A DNA stretch of 64,000 nt from Druceiella hillmani (Eukaryota; Arthropoda; Insecta; Lepidoptera; Hepialidae): assembly GCA_039881145.1 (NCBI GenBank), contig JAYKKI010000088.1, positions 6,036,001 to 6,100,000 on the forward strand, in the 5' to 3' direction. The number at the start of each line of letters is the position of its first letter. The first letter of the stretch is position 1. The position numbers were made by a program, and so were the translations under genes. The notes below the pieces were generated by a model that saw only the letters and a list, made by a program, of their open reading frames with translations, was not told the origin of the DNA and made no database searches. Of this stretch, positions 12,500 through 22,252 are shown one piece after another.

Positions 12500-12514
12500 G
12501 CGTTGATGACCTCC
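12500..12514 (-). CDS. Candidate 15-nt micro-exon (left copy)
   Basis: On the minus strand GGAGGTCATCAACGC is bracketed by a good acceptor (attatcttctag) and a full-consensus donor (GTAAGTTA). Fifteen bases keep phase. Read after an exon ending in phase 2, it gives E-V-I-N plus two bases, which then continues in frame into the candidate exon at 10446. Both splice signals are unchanged in copy R. A chance pair of good sites is quite possible in 64 kb of AT-rich DNA. Confidence 0.2.
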
Positions 12515-13290
12515 CTAGAAGATAATATTTATGTTTAATTTATTGTAGTATAATGGACTTTCACCTCTTATCCTTCAATTATAGCGTTATATAAACAAAT
12601 AATATAATACTATATCAAGATAAATTAATTTAATTAATACTTTAATATGAAATTATTGTGGTCAACTTGTTTTCATAATTTAAAAGGCGTCAACTAGTGA
12701 TTTTATTTACGCCGCTTCGGGGGAAGATATGCTAGGCAATTTGTTTACACACTGAAAAATAATACTGACATTTGCTAAAAATTTAATTAGAATACTGCGC
12801 ACTCTTAAATATTTTTAATTTTCCGTTTCTAACCCCTTGTAGTGCTTTATTCCTACGTTATGGATTTATTATTAATTCTCTTTAAACACTACTATTTGTT
12901 TTCAATTTATCTCAATTTTTTCAACACATGTAAAGCCAAATTTAAATTCTAGTTAATTCTAAATTATGTATTGCTATACGTGCAAAATAAAATTGTGTTA
13001 AATAACAAAAAAAAAACGAAAGAACTCCTTAACAAATAGGTACCTATATTGAATAGAATAAATTCGTTAACGCCATTAGTGTTAACTGAATTTTTATAAC
13101 AGTAGAGGAACAGTTAACATTATCTATATTATTGTAATAATAATATAAATAAAAATATACAAATTAAGTACTGTTAGTGAAAAAAAAGTGTGAAGAATTA
13201 ATCGCATTCAACTCAGTACACGTATCTGAAGTGAAATTCCTTTGGCTATCTGAACCTCGATGTGTGAATATATAGTAAGGTTTAAAACAG

Positions 13291-13312
13291 CAGAGAGAGA
13301 GAGAGAGAAAGA
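13291..13312. repeat. GA microsatellite
   Basis: Run of ga dinucleotides ending in gaaagagaa. Copy R has a shorter version at about 50410-50427. Confidence 0.8.
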
Positions 13313-14145
13313 GAATATACTAAGTGAAAGTTCATAAATTATCATCTAATAAAATAATCAAATAAATTTACATCGATAATTTTCAATTACAAAAATAGCC
13401 ACGATTCCAGTAACAGAATAGGGCTAAATGCAGCTAAAGGAAGTCGAGATATATAACTACTGATATACTAATAAATTAAGTACATGTGTTTTTAATCTTG
13501 TAATGGATAAAGTGCACGAAAAATTAGTAATGAATCAAACATATCAAATCGGCAAACTTTGACAGTTTACTTTTGACACACATAACGTACAAAACAGCTG
13601 GCTGCCAGTAGTCTTATTATATCATATTTGTCTAACATTCGCACTTTTTAGTGAAGCACCTATTTTATATTCATCTTACTATAGATTTGTTACAATCTGA
13701 CGTCACAAAAATGTTGCGACCTTGATATTGTTACTCCCATCGTGCCTAAAGAAATTTCACTTCATTTACATTATACTGTATTAAAAGTTTGGACAAACAC
13801 TACCTTATCTCCGCTGTTATGATTTTGTTATGATGAAAAGTACTCGGCTACTATTTATCAATAAAATTTTTTGTTTGTTTTTTATTCAATTATTAATTTA
13901 AAATAGTTTCGTTTGTGTTCAGAGTATGTGACAATGTAGGGCAAAGTTAACAATTAATTTTGCCACTTTATTTTGTAGACTTAAATTCCTCAAATGTTAT
14001 ACTCATTTTATGAGACAAGAGGACACATATTTCAAGTACCATTTTTAGTTACTTTTGGTCCGCACTATAATAAATGAAATACGAATTTAAAATTAACTTT
14101 ATACAAGATAAAGTTTTTTTTAAATAACCATGCGGCGTGAACAAC

Positions 14146-14146
<1 letters not shown>

Positions 14147-14227
<81 letters not shown>
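14147..14227. repeat. (AT)n microsatellite
   Basis: About 36 uninterrupted AT units, then gtatatattgcatataaata. The homologous tract in copy R (51284-51345) is shorter and interrupted, and copy R lacks about 105 bases of the preceding sequence. Confidence 0.95.
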
Positions 14228-14228
<1 letters not shown>

Positions 14229-14677
14229 TGCATATAAATATAAAATCCGTTTCATCATAAGTCTAAACTTGTTTGAAAAAAACGCGAGGAAAATAAACCG
14301 CAATCAAATTTAAAATTTGTTCGCTTTTTCGTGATGAACAAATAAAACTTGTTATTAAAACCAAAAATGGGCATGTGTTTTTTTCAACACAAACTAAATA
14401 AAAGACTTACAAAGCGAATGAAGAGCTGATTCCCACCCATGACGAGCGTATTGCGAAGAAAAATCAAAATAACGTAGGTTTGAAAAAAGCAGTGGAAAAA
14501 CAAGAAACTTATGATCTTAGAGAGACAAAAAAAAAGGAAGATTCTTAGATATGCTCACTCCTTTGCAATTAATAGAATTTAAATTTGTATATTGATATTG
14601 TCTTTAAGGTAACAATATGCAAAATATTCAATAAATTTATTCTCTTGAATTACAAAATAATTTCATAGGCATTTTTA

Positions 14678-14723
14678 AAAATGGTTTAAATGGAATACAT
14701 AAAATGGTTTAAATGGAATACAT
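14678..14723. repeat. 23-bp tandem repeat, 2 units (left copy)
   Basis: Unit aaaatggtttaaatggaata plus cat, repeated exactly at 14678 and 14701. Copy R has three units. Confidence 0.92.
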
Positions 14724-15512
14724 GTACCACTGTAAATTAAGACAGCACAAACTCGATGTATCTATTATTCACCGTTGAAAAGATGTTCGTTCACTTTACG
14801 TCTCCATCTTCAGATCCTGGCCTTATCATCAGTAAACGAATACTTGCCCAGTAGCAAACATATACTATCCTATTGGAAAATCGGTGAAATATTGATTAAA
14901 AAATTGCAAAAGGCAACAAAATAAGTCACAATAATACTGATGTGTGTAAAAGTCTATAGTATCAGTTTTTCAACAGATTACATTTTTTTCTCAGAACGAT
15001 TATATCTGTGCACAGCAATTGCGGTTACACAACCATAAAATACTTAGAATTTCGAACGAATTTTTTCCTCGTAATATTACCAGACATTGACTGATCCCGA
15101 GTTTAATTGCAAATCATATAATAATATTGACTAATCAGACATGTCCTTGCGAACGGAGTTTCATATGCGAGTATCATAAGAAATGTTGATTACATTTGAC
15201 GAGTATCACAATAAACCATATTGCATTCGTTAATATAATAACCAAATCGGATTACTTATATAAAGGTGAAGTTATTGGCTGACGCAATCGTGACGCAAAG
15301 TTGAATACAAAAATACGACGAACACTAATTTAGTTTAGTTTTAGTATTCTTTATGCAAACACGATGTGTGTGATGTCTTGTGTTTTCTTTTTTATGCTTT
15401 GTCAAAGGGATCATAAATAACACCTCAACTTTTAATATTAATTAATGACGTCAAGTGAAGAGAATATACCCTAAAAACTGAAGAAATTTCGTAAAATTAA
15501 ACAATTTTCAAA

Positions 15513-15758
15513 ATGTGCATAATAAATACTATAAAAATTACGAAAAAAATTAATGGAAAGAAATGCATAAAGATGCTGAATCCAAAAAGAGCCGGATGTT
15601 TGATATTGAGCGTCGAAGGAGTCGGTGAGGCGTCACGCCACCAACGTAAAAAACTGACCGATATAATTTTTATTCATCATGACCACATGCTGACGTATTC
15701 TCCGTCTTTAAACTATCAGCCGTATTGGAACATGAGTAAGAATTTGTTTATCGTATAA
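15513..15758 (+). CDS. Candidate small ORF or exon (left copy)
   Basis: An 81-codon frame beginning MCIINTIKITKK, with a GC-richer central part (GVGEASRHQ, TDIIFIHHDHM). It has no signal peptide or motif that I know. A donor-like ATGA|GTAAGAAT lies inside it at 15735/15736, so the coding part may end there and splice on. The counterpart at 52605-52850 is open over the same length. Differences between copies include both silent changes (cat/cac, tta/ttg, atc/att) and replacements (Ile/Phe, Arg/Cys). That is compatible with either a real exon or neutral drift. Confidence 0.27.
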   Translation: MCIINTIKITKKINGKKCIKMLNPKRAGCLILSVEGVGEASRHQRKKLTDIIFIHHDHMLTYSPSLNYQPYWNMSKNLFIV

Positions 15759-15859
15759 TGCAAACAAATAACTTAAGACTGCAAAATTATACATTTGTAA
15801 TGTCCGGAAGGATTAACAAGTCACACAGTTTGTGTTGTGAAATACCGTGGACAAGTAGG

Positions 15860-15967
15860 ATGTTCTTTTCTTTTTCCTTCTTATACATGCTTATGGCATG
15901 TTTGTGCATTATTAAACGATTTCAAAAAAAGAGGGGTTTCTCAATTCATCGGAATCTTTTTTTGTGA
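15860..15967 (+). CDS. Candidate short membrane or secreted peptide (left copy)
   Basis: From an in-frame ATG at 15860 (context taggatgt) the reading is MFFSFSFLYMLMACLC, a strongly hydrophobic stretch, followed by a basic tail (KRFQKKRG) and a stop after 35 residues. In copy R the hydrophobic and basic parts are kept (MFFSLSFLYMLMACLC), but the C-terminus runs seven codons longer through a changed stop. The shape resembles a signal anchor or leader with a cationic tail. AT-rich DNA readily produces such Phe/Leu-rich frames, so confidence is low. Confidence 0.18.
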   Translation: MFFSFSFLYMLMACLCIIKRFQKKRGFSIHRNLFL

Positions 15968-16054
15968 ATGGTCAGCGATAATTTTTAACCCAGTGGGTTG
16001 ATTTCGTTGATTCTTTTTTTATTCAATAAAGGACACTTTAGGTGTATAACAGAT

Positions 16055-16490
16055 CAGAATCTGATGACGTGTTCTTATAGGTGGACAATGGAACTCCTTA
16101 ATGGAAAAATAAACGTGATTCAAGATATTTGTAACTGGTAATTGCTACTTTGCAAAATAAGTTCACCATCGCCCGTGTCAGAGTCTGATGACGCCTTTTG
16201 GAGAATAACACTGAAACTCCTTATAGGATGGTAATAAATCAACCATAATTCAAGATATTTACTACTGGTAGTTTTCACTTTGCAAAATGTGAGTAACTGC
16301 ACCATCGCTCAAGTCTGATGATAATTTCTGGAGATGAATAATGCAATTCCTTGACGGATGTTAATAAATAAATCGTAATTCAATATATTTGATACAAGTC
16401 AATTGTTATTTTAGTTATTACTTTGCAAAATATGATATTGGATTTCAGATATGGAGAACGGAACTCCTCAAAGGCTAACAGCTAACCACT
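16055..16490. repeat. Degenerate tandem repeat, about 125-130 bp x 3.5 (left copy)
   Basis: Units begin at 16055 (cagaatctgatgacg), 16179 (cagagtctgatgacg), 16310 (caagtctgatgataa) and about 16442 (gatttcagatatggaga). Each continues with a variant of ggagaa, aactccttaacgg, aaataaatc, attcaagatattt, a ctactggtaattg-like piece and tactttgcaaaat. The same series is present at 53154-53590. A similar but more diverged string (actctgatgatataatc, ggagacaaagga, ttccttaacgct) lies at 8500-8575, just upstream of the MEFGFF exon candidate. Confidence 0.8.
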
Positions 16491-17340
16491 GGCGGCTATT
16501 ACTTTTGCTTCATTTCTGTTTGCTGTTTATAACGAACTTTAGACAAAGAAGAAATTATCTACATATTAGCTTTTACCGACGGCTAATAATTATACAATAT
16601 TCTAGGAAAAAATATAATTGAATTTTAATTATATTGGGTGATTAATATTATTAATCGCTAAAAATTCGAAAATAAAATGTTTTAAAATATTTTTTTAAAA
16701 TAAAATATATTTGTTATCAACCTAAACAAATATAAAGTTTTATATTATAAATACTCCTTTTTTAATGATTTATTTCGTAGTGTGAGTGTATTAGAAGTTA
16801 AGGTTTTAAATTTACTTTGTAAATTAGATTTAATCAAAAATTTTATAAAGTTGGCCGACAGTGCTGACACCGACTTCAAAAATATGTAAATTAGTCATCT
16901 ATTGCGAATAAATAGGTAAATATTTTAAATTATTTATTCTTTACTTTTAGTACCTTCTTTTTGTAGAAGTTTTTTTAAAATATATTTTATTAACTACCGT
17001 AATACGTGACTAGCTATCAAAACCATTCTCAACTAGATTTTTGCGCAATGTAGTCGTTATTACGGAATTTTACCACTGTAATAAGTTAACGAAATTGCTT
17101 AGTGTTTTGAGATTTATCACATTTACTTTGTATGCTTGACTTGGGGAGTAAGCTGGTGAATGCGTGATGAGAGCGTTGCGAAACGTGTGATCGGATGAGG
17201 CCAACGGAAGTTGACGAGGGAGATATAAGTTAGTTTAGACAGAAAGAGAAAGAGTCACGTTTCGTATATTACTGTAGGGACAAGAGAGAGAGGTGCGAGC
17301 ACACATTTTCTTTCTCTCTTCCTCTCATAGCCAGTGAATG

Positions 17341-17342
<2 letters not shown>

Positions 17343-17389
<47 letters not shown>
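17343..17389. repeat. (AT)n microsatellite
   Basis: About 23 AT units between a purine-rich stretch (gacaagagagagaggtgcga) and gcgagtttgctagcgttacg. In copy R the homologous tract (54397-54525) is nearly three times longer, compound, and has replaced about 45 bases of flanking sequence. Confidence 0.95.
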
Positions 17390-17391
<2 letters not shown>

Positions 17392-18687
17392 AGTTTGCTA
17401 GCGTTACGCGAACGGTGATTTTTTAATTTAATTTCGTTTTTGAATAATTTTATAAAAAATATTATTTTGTTCAACACATTAAATATTCTACGTTTAAAGT
17501 GAATAAAATTGTAAATTCATTTTAAAGTTCATATTTTGTGAATTTGAAGTTTTACTTCAGTCGTGTGGTCTAAAGCACACTCGTTTTTTTATTTAATTAG
17601 CCACCCATGATAAATTAAATATATTTGTTTATATATTGATTTGATAATTTTAATACACGGTACGCATTGCGTACCTATTGTTACAGAAGAGATCACATTA
17701 AGTCAACCATGAAAATAAGTTTTGAAAAATTAGTAGATAATTAGAAGATTGATAGAGTTGTTACACTATATGAAATAAAGTGTATGTAAAAAAAATAAAT
17801 CGTACGAAATGATAATAAGAGCAGATTACACTTAAAGAGATAAATAATTGCAATATAAATATGGAGGTAAGTTAGTATGAGAGCCGGAAAAGGCAAGAGC
17901 ATGAAACTGCTAAGATTTGGAAAAGTGAAAATTTGTTCAATCGATCCTTAAATATATTTATCGAAAATATATTTTTGTTGTCAGGATTGAATTAATTTTA
18001 TACAGTATTGCACTTTATCGTGAATGAAAAACTTAGCAATAATTACAAACTAATGAAACAATAATCTGTTTTAACCAAAATTGGAGAAAAGAATGTTCTT
18101 TACTATTCCTATCTAATATCATAAATCCGAAATTTCGTTTGTATGTCAGCTTGTGTCCTTTTCTTGGTTATTTCTATGGTAAACAAACAACGAACAATGT
18201 TTGTATTCGCACAATGCGCGCGATAGATTAAACTATCACCTGTGCGGTTTTTCGACGAAGGCCGAGAATTTCGTCAGGAACAGTAGTGCATTTGTAACAG
18301 TGTATATTTGTGATAGATATTAATGATTTACATTTAAATCTATTTTCTTTTTAGTTATATCATATTTCCAATCCTTATAAATTAAGCAACCGAATTACGT
18401 CGAAATTATCCATTTATTTCTGACCACCTTGTACTGCCCCTAATTTTGACAGTTTTTCTGATGGATTGAAAGTTTTCATTTGAAGGAAGAGTTTATATAA
18501 TAATTCACGATGTGTTGTCATGTATATTTCTACGATATATGATCCGTAATGAGGAAATTTGTAGGATAATTAAGGTTACCAACATAGCTTTTTGTAATGG
18601 AGACCAGAAATAAGAATAGGTGAGCAATCTAACATGCAGAATTGATGAAAGTTGGGGTAGAAAAATTCTCGAATTGTGGTCACGTAC

Positions 18688-18840
18688 CTGAAGATACAGA
18701 GTGGACGGTCGTCTGCTATGTGGTTAGATGACTCGAGAAATTATTAAATGCGAGCAGCACGCGAGCTATCTTTGTGGGTATCCATGTTTAGCAATGGACG
18801 TCTTTTGACGTCCGTCGACGACGTCAACGATGATGATGCT
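18688..18840 (-). pseudogene. Candidate minus-strand exon, frame broken (left copy)
   Basis: A 153-base GC-richer segment bounded on the minus strand by an acceptor (taattaaattacag) and a strong donor, CTTCAG|GTACGTG. The start codon used in copy R (context aaacATGG) is kept, but two adjacent TAA codons appear after 13 residues (ATTTAATAA, where copy R has ATTCAATTA), so the reading is destroyed. The splice signals are intact. If the transcript is coding, this copy is a pseudogene. If it is noncoding, the stop is irrelevant. Confidence 0.35.
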
Positions 18841-19074
18841 CTGTAATTTAATTATTGTAATTCATGAATATTATGACCATCATCAACACTTCTTCTCCAT
18901 TCCCTGTTGGATAGAGCAGGTGTCTCAATGCGCGTATCGCAGGAGGTAATATCCATAATCCACATGCTGGGTAGAAGGCAGGAAGTCAAAATACGTTGAG
19001 TCACGCACCATAGGCACTGCTGCCAGTCACTGTATGTGTTTAATTACAATATCTGATTAATATCATCACTTCAA

Positions 19075-19150
19075 GCAAGATGGTCGAGCGGCCGGGTATC
19101 AAACCCTTCTCAGATGCATCCCGCCGTCGTAGGCTGGGTTCAACTAAATA
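19075..19150 (+). other. tRNA-like Pol III box region (left copy)
   Basis: tggtcgagcgg fits the A-box of class II (Leu/Ser-type) tRNAs, and gggttcaacta, about 55 bases on, is a damaged B-box. No acceptor stem can be drawn, so this is a tRNA-derived SINE head or pseudo-tRNA, not a working gene. It sits in a GC-richer 600-base stretch (18640-19240). Confidence 0.35.
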
Positions 19151-19508
19151 CATCACGGCAGCGACTATACCTATGTTGCCGAATCCATGCTCTGTCAGAG
19201 ACTAGATGTATAATAAACTTGTCTAATATTTTGTTTTTCGTTCTAAGTGGGGTATGCTTAAAAAATAAATAAGTATAAATAATGAACTGACGTATTCAGA
19301 GAAAAGTAAACATTAATGTCACAAAGTTTTAAAATTTTTTTTAGATGACACATATACACACATATACAATAACTTAGCAACCTGTATACTAAACAATTGC
19401 TTACGAAACGATATGTTGTAGATTATTTATATTACTATTGGTAAACATAGTGTTTAAAAGTTCAAAATGATTAATTCTAACCCAGTAAACAAGCACGGAT
19501 AGTGCAAA

Positions 19509-19663
19509 TTGGTCGACGAGAAAGGAAATGCAAACAGACTTGCCTTGGACGTTGACGAGATATATTGCATTTATTTATTCTGGTTAAATTGTGGTGGTGA
19601 CTAAGTAAAGGTAGAGGTGTGGGTCGATGTGTAGGGGTGGAATATTAATTTTTCAGTTTTCTA
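19509..19663 (+). repeat. Inverted-repeat arm 1 (left copy)
   Basis: gtcgacgagaaaggaaatgc, then aacagac, tgcct, tattgcatttatttattctg, gttaaat and ggggtggaatattaattttt match the reverse complement of 22081-22252 at roughly 75-80% by eye. The arms are about 2.4 kb apart. Confidence 0.7.
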
Positions 19664-19714
19664 TTTAAGCATTAGAGAAGTGCAAAAAAAAGTTTTTTTG
19701 TGGGCAATACAATG

Positions 19715-19925
19715 TGTGGATTTATCTCCAAAGTAGTTTGACCGATTTAGATTTTCTATAGAATATTTGTGCAAACGAATGTTCTAATTTATCTCCAAAA
19801 TGGTTTGACCGATTTAGACACGGTTTTTCTGGAAAATATCTTAGATAGGTGTTATGATGTTAACTCAACAGGAGGTGCTGTAAAATTTTGTTGCAAACGA
19901 ATGTTCCCATTTATCTCCAAAAAAC
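19715..19925. repeat. Satellite-like tandem units (left copy, shortened)
   Basis: The string atttatctccaaaatggttt plus gaccgatttaga appears at about 19720 and 19795 and in part at 19915, with aaacgaatgtt between. Copy R (56868-57175) keeps longer units of about 140-150 bases including taactcaacaggaggtgctg, so copy L has lost internal pieces of two units. Such 'gaccgatttaga' strings are common in insect repeats. Confidence 0.7.
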
Positions 19926-20005
19926 AAAACAAAATTTAAAAATTTTGAAAAAGCTCACGTCTGATGCAGTCATTGTAATTGAAAAACAAAAATAGAACTA
20001 ATTAA

Positions 20006-20197
20006 TATAGTTACAAACCCAAGAAAATCCGTTGGGGTAGCCTTGACCTGCTTATGCCTAAAATTTTATCAGTTCGTGACTAATTGAAACTTTCTTAGGT
20101 GCGCACATAACTTTTCTATGCTGCTTCAATGTAAATGATATTGGAAACAAAAATGGCAATGGAAGTCCCGACGAATTTTTTTGGGTTTGTAACCATA
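20006..20197. mobile_element. 192-bp MITE with terminal inverted repeats (left copy)
   Basis: Flanked by TTAA at 20002-20005 and 20198-20201. The left end tatagttacaaacccaagaa and the inverted right end tatggttacaaacccaaaaa match at 27 of 31 bases counted further inward. There is no coding capacity. The TTAA target duplication suggests a piggyBac-type source. If the two outer TA bases are read as the target site, a Tc1/mariner source is the alternative. The copy in the right duplicate (57235-57426) has the same length, so insertion preceded the duplication. Confidence 0.82.
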
Positions 20198-20630
20198 TTA
20201 AGAAGTTCTTACTTTCTTGCAGTCCGGGGATTTTCAAAAAAATTATTTAATAATTTTTCAAATATAACGATTACAACCATCGTTGTTTCTTTTAATTTTG
20301 TTTTTTTATGATCTTCATCGTATTTTCCCTTTACAAACCTTTTTTGTACCCTACTACTTATAATAAGTGTTTCACTTTGCATTGCGCTACTATTTCTTAA
20401 TATACTAATTTCCATTGTTGAGTTATAAGGTGTTTTACTTTGCAAGTGATCTGTGGGAATTAAATTATCTTTATGGTTATTGCAACGAAACGGTTTTATC
20501 CTATAAGTTACAAATTGCCCATTTTTTGAAACCACAAATTATAGTTTATAAATATTTATACTTTCACAAGGTTAAAATAAATATAAGCCAGCCAAGAAGG
20601 AATCGGATTCGAAATACGAGGAGTACTTAC

Positions 20631-20985
20631 GTTATGTAATGTTGCGCACAATAAGTTTTGTTTTTTCCCGTATGAATCATAAGAATCGAAGAAAATAGTA
20701 TATAGGACTTTTAACATCGGTCTTACAAAAAAGTCGGATGGACTTTTGCCGGTTCGAATGTTATAAACGAAAACACGCTAACGGAGGAAAGGATAGAACA
20801 TATGGCTACACATGTGGAACATACGGCTGAACTACGTGCTGATCGAGACGGGAGGTATTTATTTCACGTATGCATTGAGGCGATGGAAACTCGGGCAGCG
20901 ACGTTGTCTGACAAAAGCCGGCAATTGTTGGTCTCCGAATTACCACCCACAAATATTGGTCATTTTCTTTGCGCGCTAAAGTAGT
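20631..20985. other. GC-rich island, candidate exon on either strand (left copy)
   Basis: This AT-poor segment ends on its low side with a full minus-strand donor, ATAAC|GTAAGTAC (intron from 20630), so it may be the first, possibly untranslated, exon of the minus-strand transcript that continues at 18840. On the plus strand it carries a 60-codon frame starting MATHVEHTAELRADRDGRY (20802-20984). Compared with copy R, about 100 bases (20660-20760) are extra here. All differences inside the plus frame change amino acids, which argues against that frame being under selection. Confidence 0.35.
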
Positions 20986-22080
20986 TTGATGTTATTAAAC
21001 TACTTAAAAATTTAAATTAATTTTAGCTTACGAAAAATTTTAATTGAAACTAATCTTATAGCCTGTTATTTTAGAAAATTTTGTTTGCATTAATAATTAC
21101 TAATTCCACATAAGTGGTCGTCCAGGTAATTAAGGAAGAAATGGTAAAATAATAGGTGTAAAACAATAAATCTCTCAGTCCCTTACATTATTACCATACA
21201 ATGATTTTTTTCTTACGATACATTACTATTCAGCACTAAAAAAAACTTTCCCCGTACTCAAAAAGAACGTTTCCCAGTAAACTAAATTTAAAAATAATCG
21301 ACCAAGTAGTAGTTAATTCCTCGTATCCAGATTTTTGTCTGTCGTTTGAAATGAAATTACTTAATTTAAAATAAGTAATCATTAAAATGGTCTCAGCACC
21401 TAGGGCATAATATTTAATAATACTTTTAATAAGTAAGTATTGGGAGCAGGGGTATTTATATATTATCGTGCGTATATTAAAAACTATGTAGAATCCAGAA
21501 TTAAGACACACAGATAATTTATTTATAATCTTTCCACAAGCTTTAATCACAATGTTTGGCATGACTTTAGGTCCAGTAGTTTCGTAAATAAGGGACGGGA
21601 AATATTTTTATGTACATTTTTTAATATATTTTTGTGCATTTTAACGAAATGAATATAAAAATAATTGTGCATGAAAACTTGACTTTTAAAGAAAAATATG
21701 CAATTAATATAGCTTAGCGTATAAATGATTTTCATTATAATTACGGAAGACAGAATTCAGTTACCGTCGATCAGTTTCATTAAAAATAAAGTGAAACAAT
21801 TAAGCTCGATGAATAAAGCGACAACACAACGAAATTTATGAACGGAAATGCATACATCGCTCACCTTAACATATCATACGTTCCGCTATTTCTAAAAATA
21901 TAATATTCTATGAAGTCAATTAATGTCTCGCTCTCACAACACACCCACACTCGCGATTACTTGTCATTAGTCATAAATATTTATTCTTATTATTTTTCTC
22001 TTCTTTTCTTAAATCAACCCACAGATAGTTCGAATGCGATCAACATCAGGCCACAGCATCCATTTATATTGCATTTTAAC

Positions 22081-22252
22081 GGAAAATTGAAAAATTAATA
22101 TTCCACCCCAACGTACCAATTCTCGCGTCTACTTCCGCTTGCCAGCTACGTTCCACGATTTAACCAGAATAAACAAATGCAATATTCTTTACCAATATTG
22201 GAGGCACGTCTGTTAGCATTTCCCGTATCGTCCACCAGTTTGGCCGTCGACA
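22081..22252 (-). repeat. Inverted-repeat arm 2 (left copy)
   Basis: Reverse complement partner of 19509-19663. Reads aaaaattaatattccacccc, then gatttaaccagaataaacaa, tgcaatattctt, cgtctgttagcatttcc and gtcgac. The arms could be long terminal inverted repeats of an old 2.7-kb element or two members of one repeat family in opposite orientation. Confidence 0.7.

Noticed and set aside
16055..16490. Repeated ctgatgac strings as snoRNA C/D boxes
   Set aside because: The base before TGATGA is C where the C box needs A or G, and no paired D box and terminal stem could be drawn.
19075..19150. Functional Leu/Ser tRNA gene
   Set aside because: The A-box fits, but the B-box is damaged and no acceptor or T stem pairs.
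20209..20535. 108-codon minus-strand frame
   Set aside because: Copy R carries a frameshifting indel and a missing stretch in the same place; no motif.
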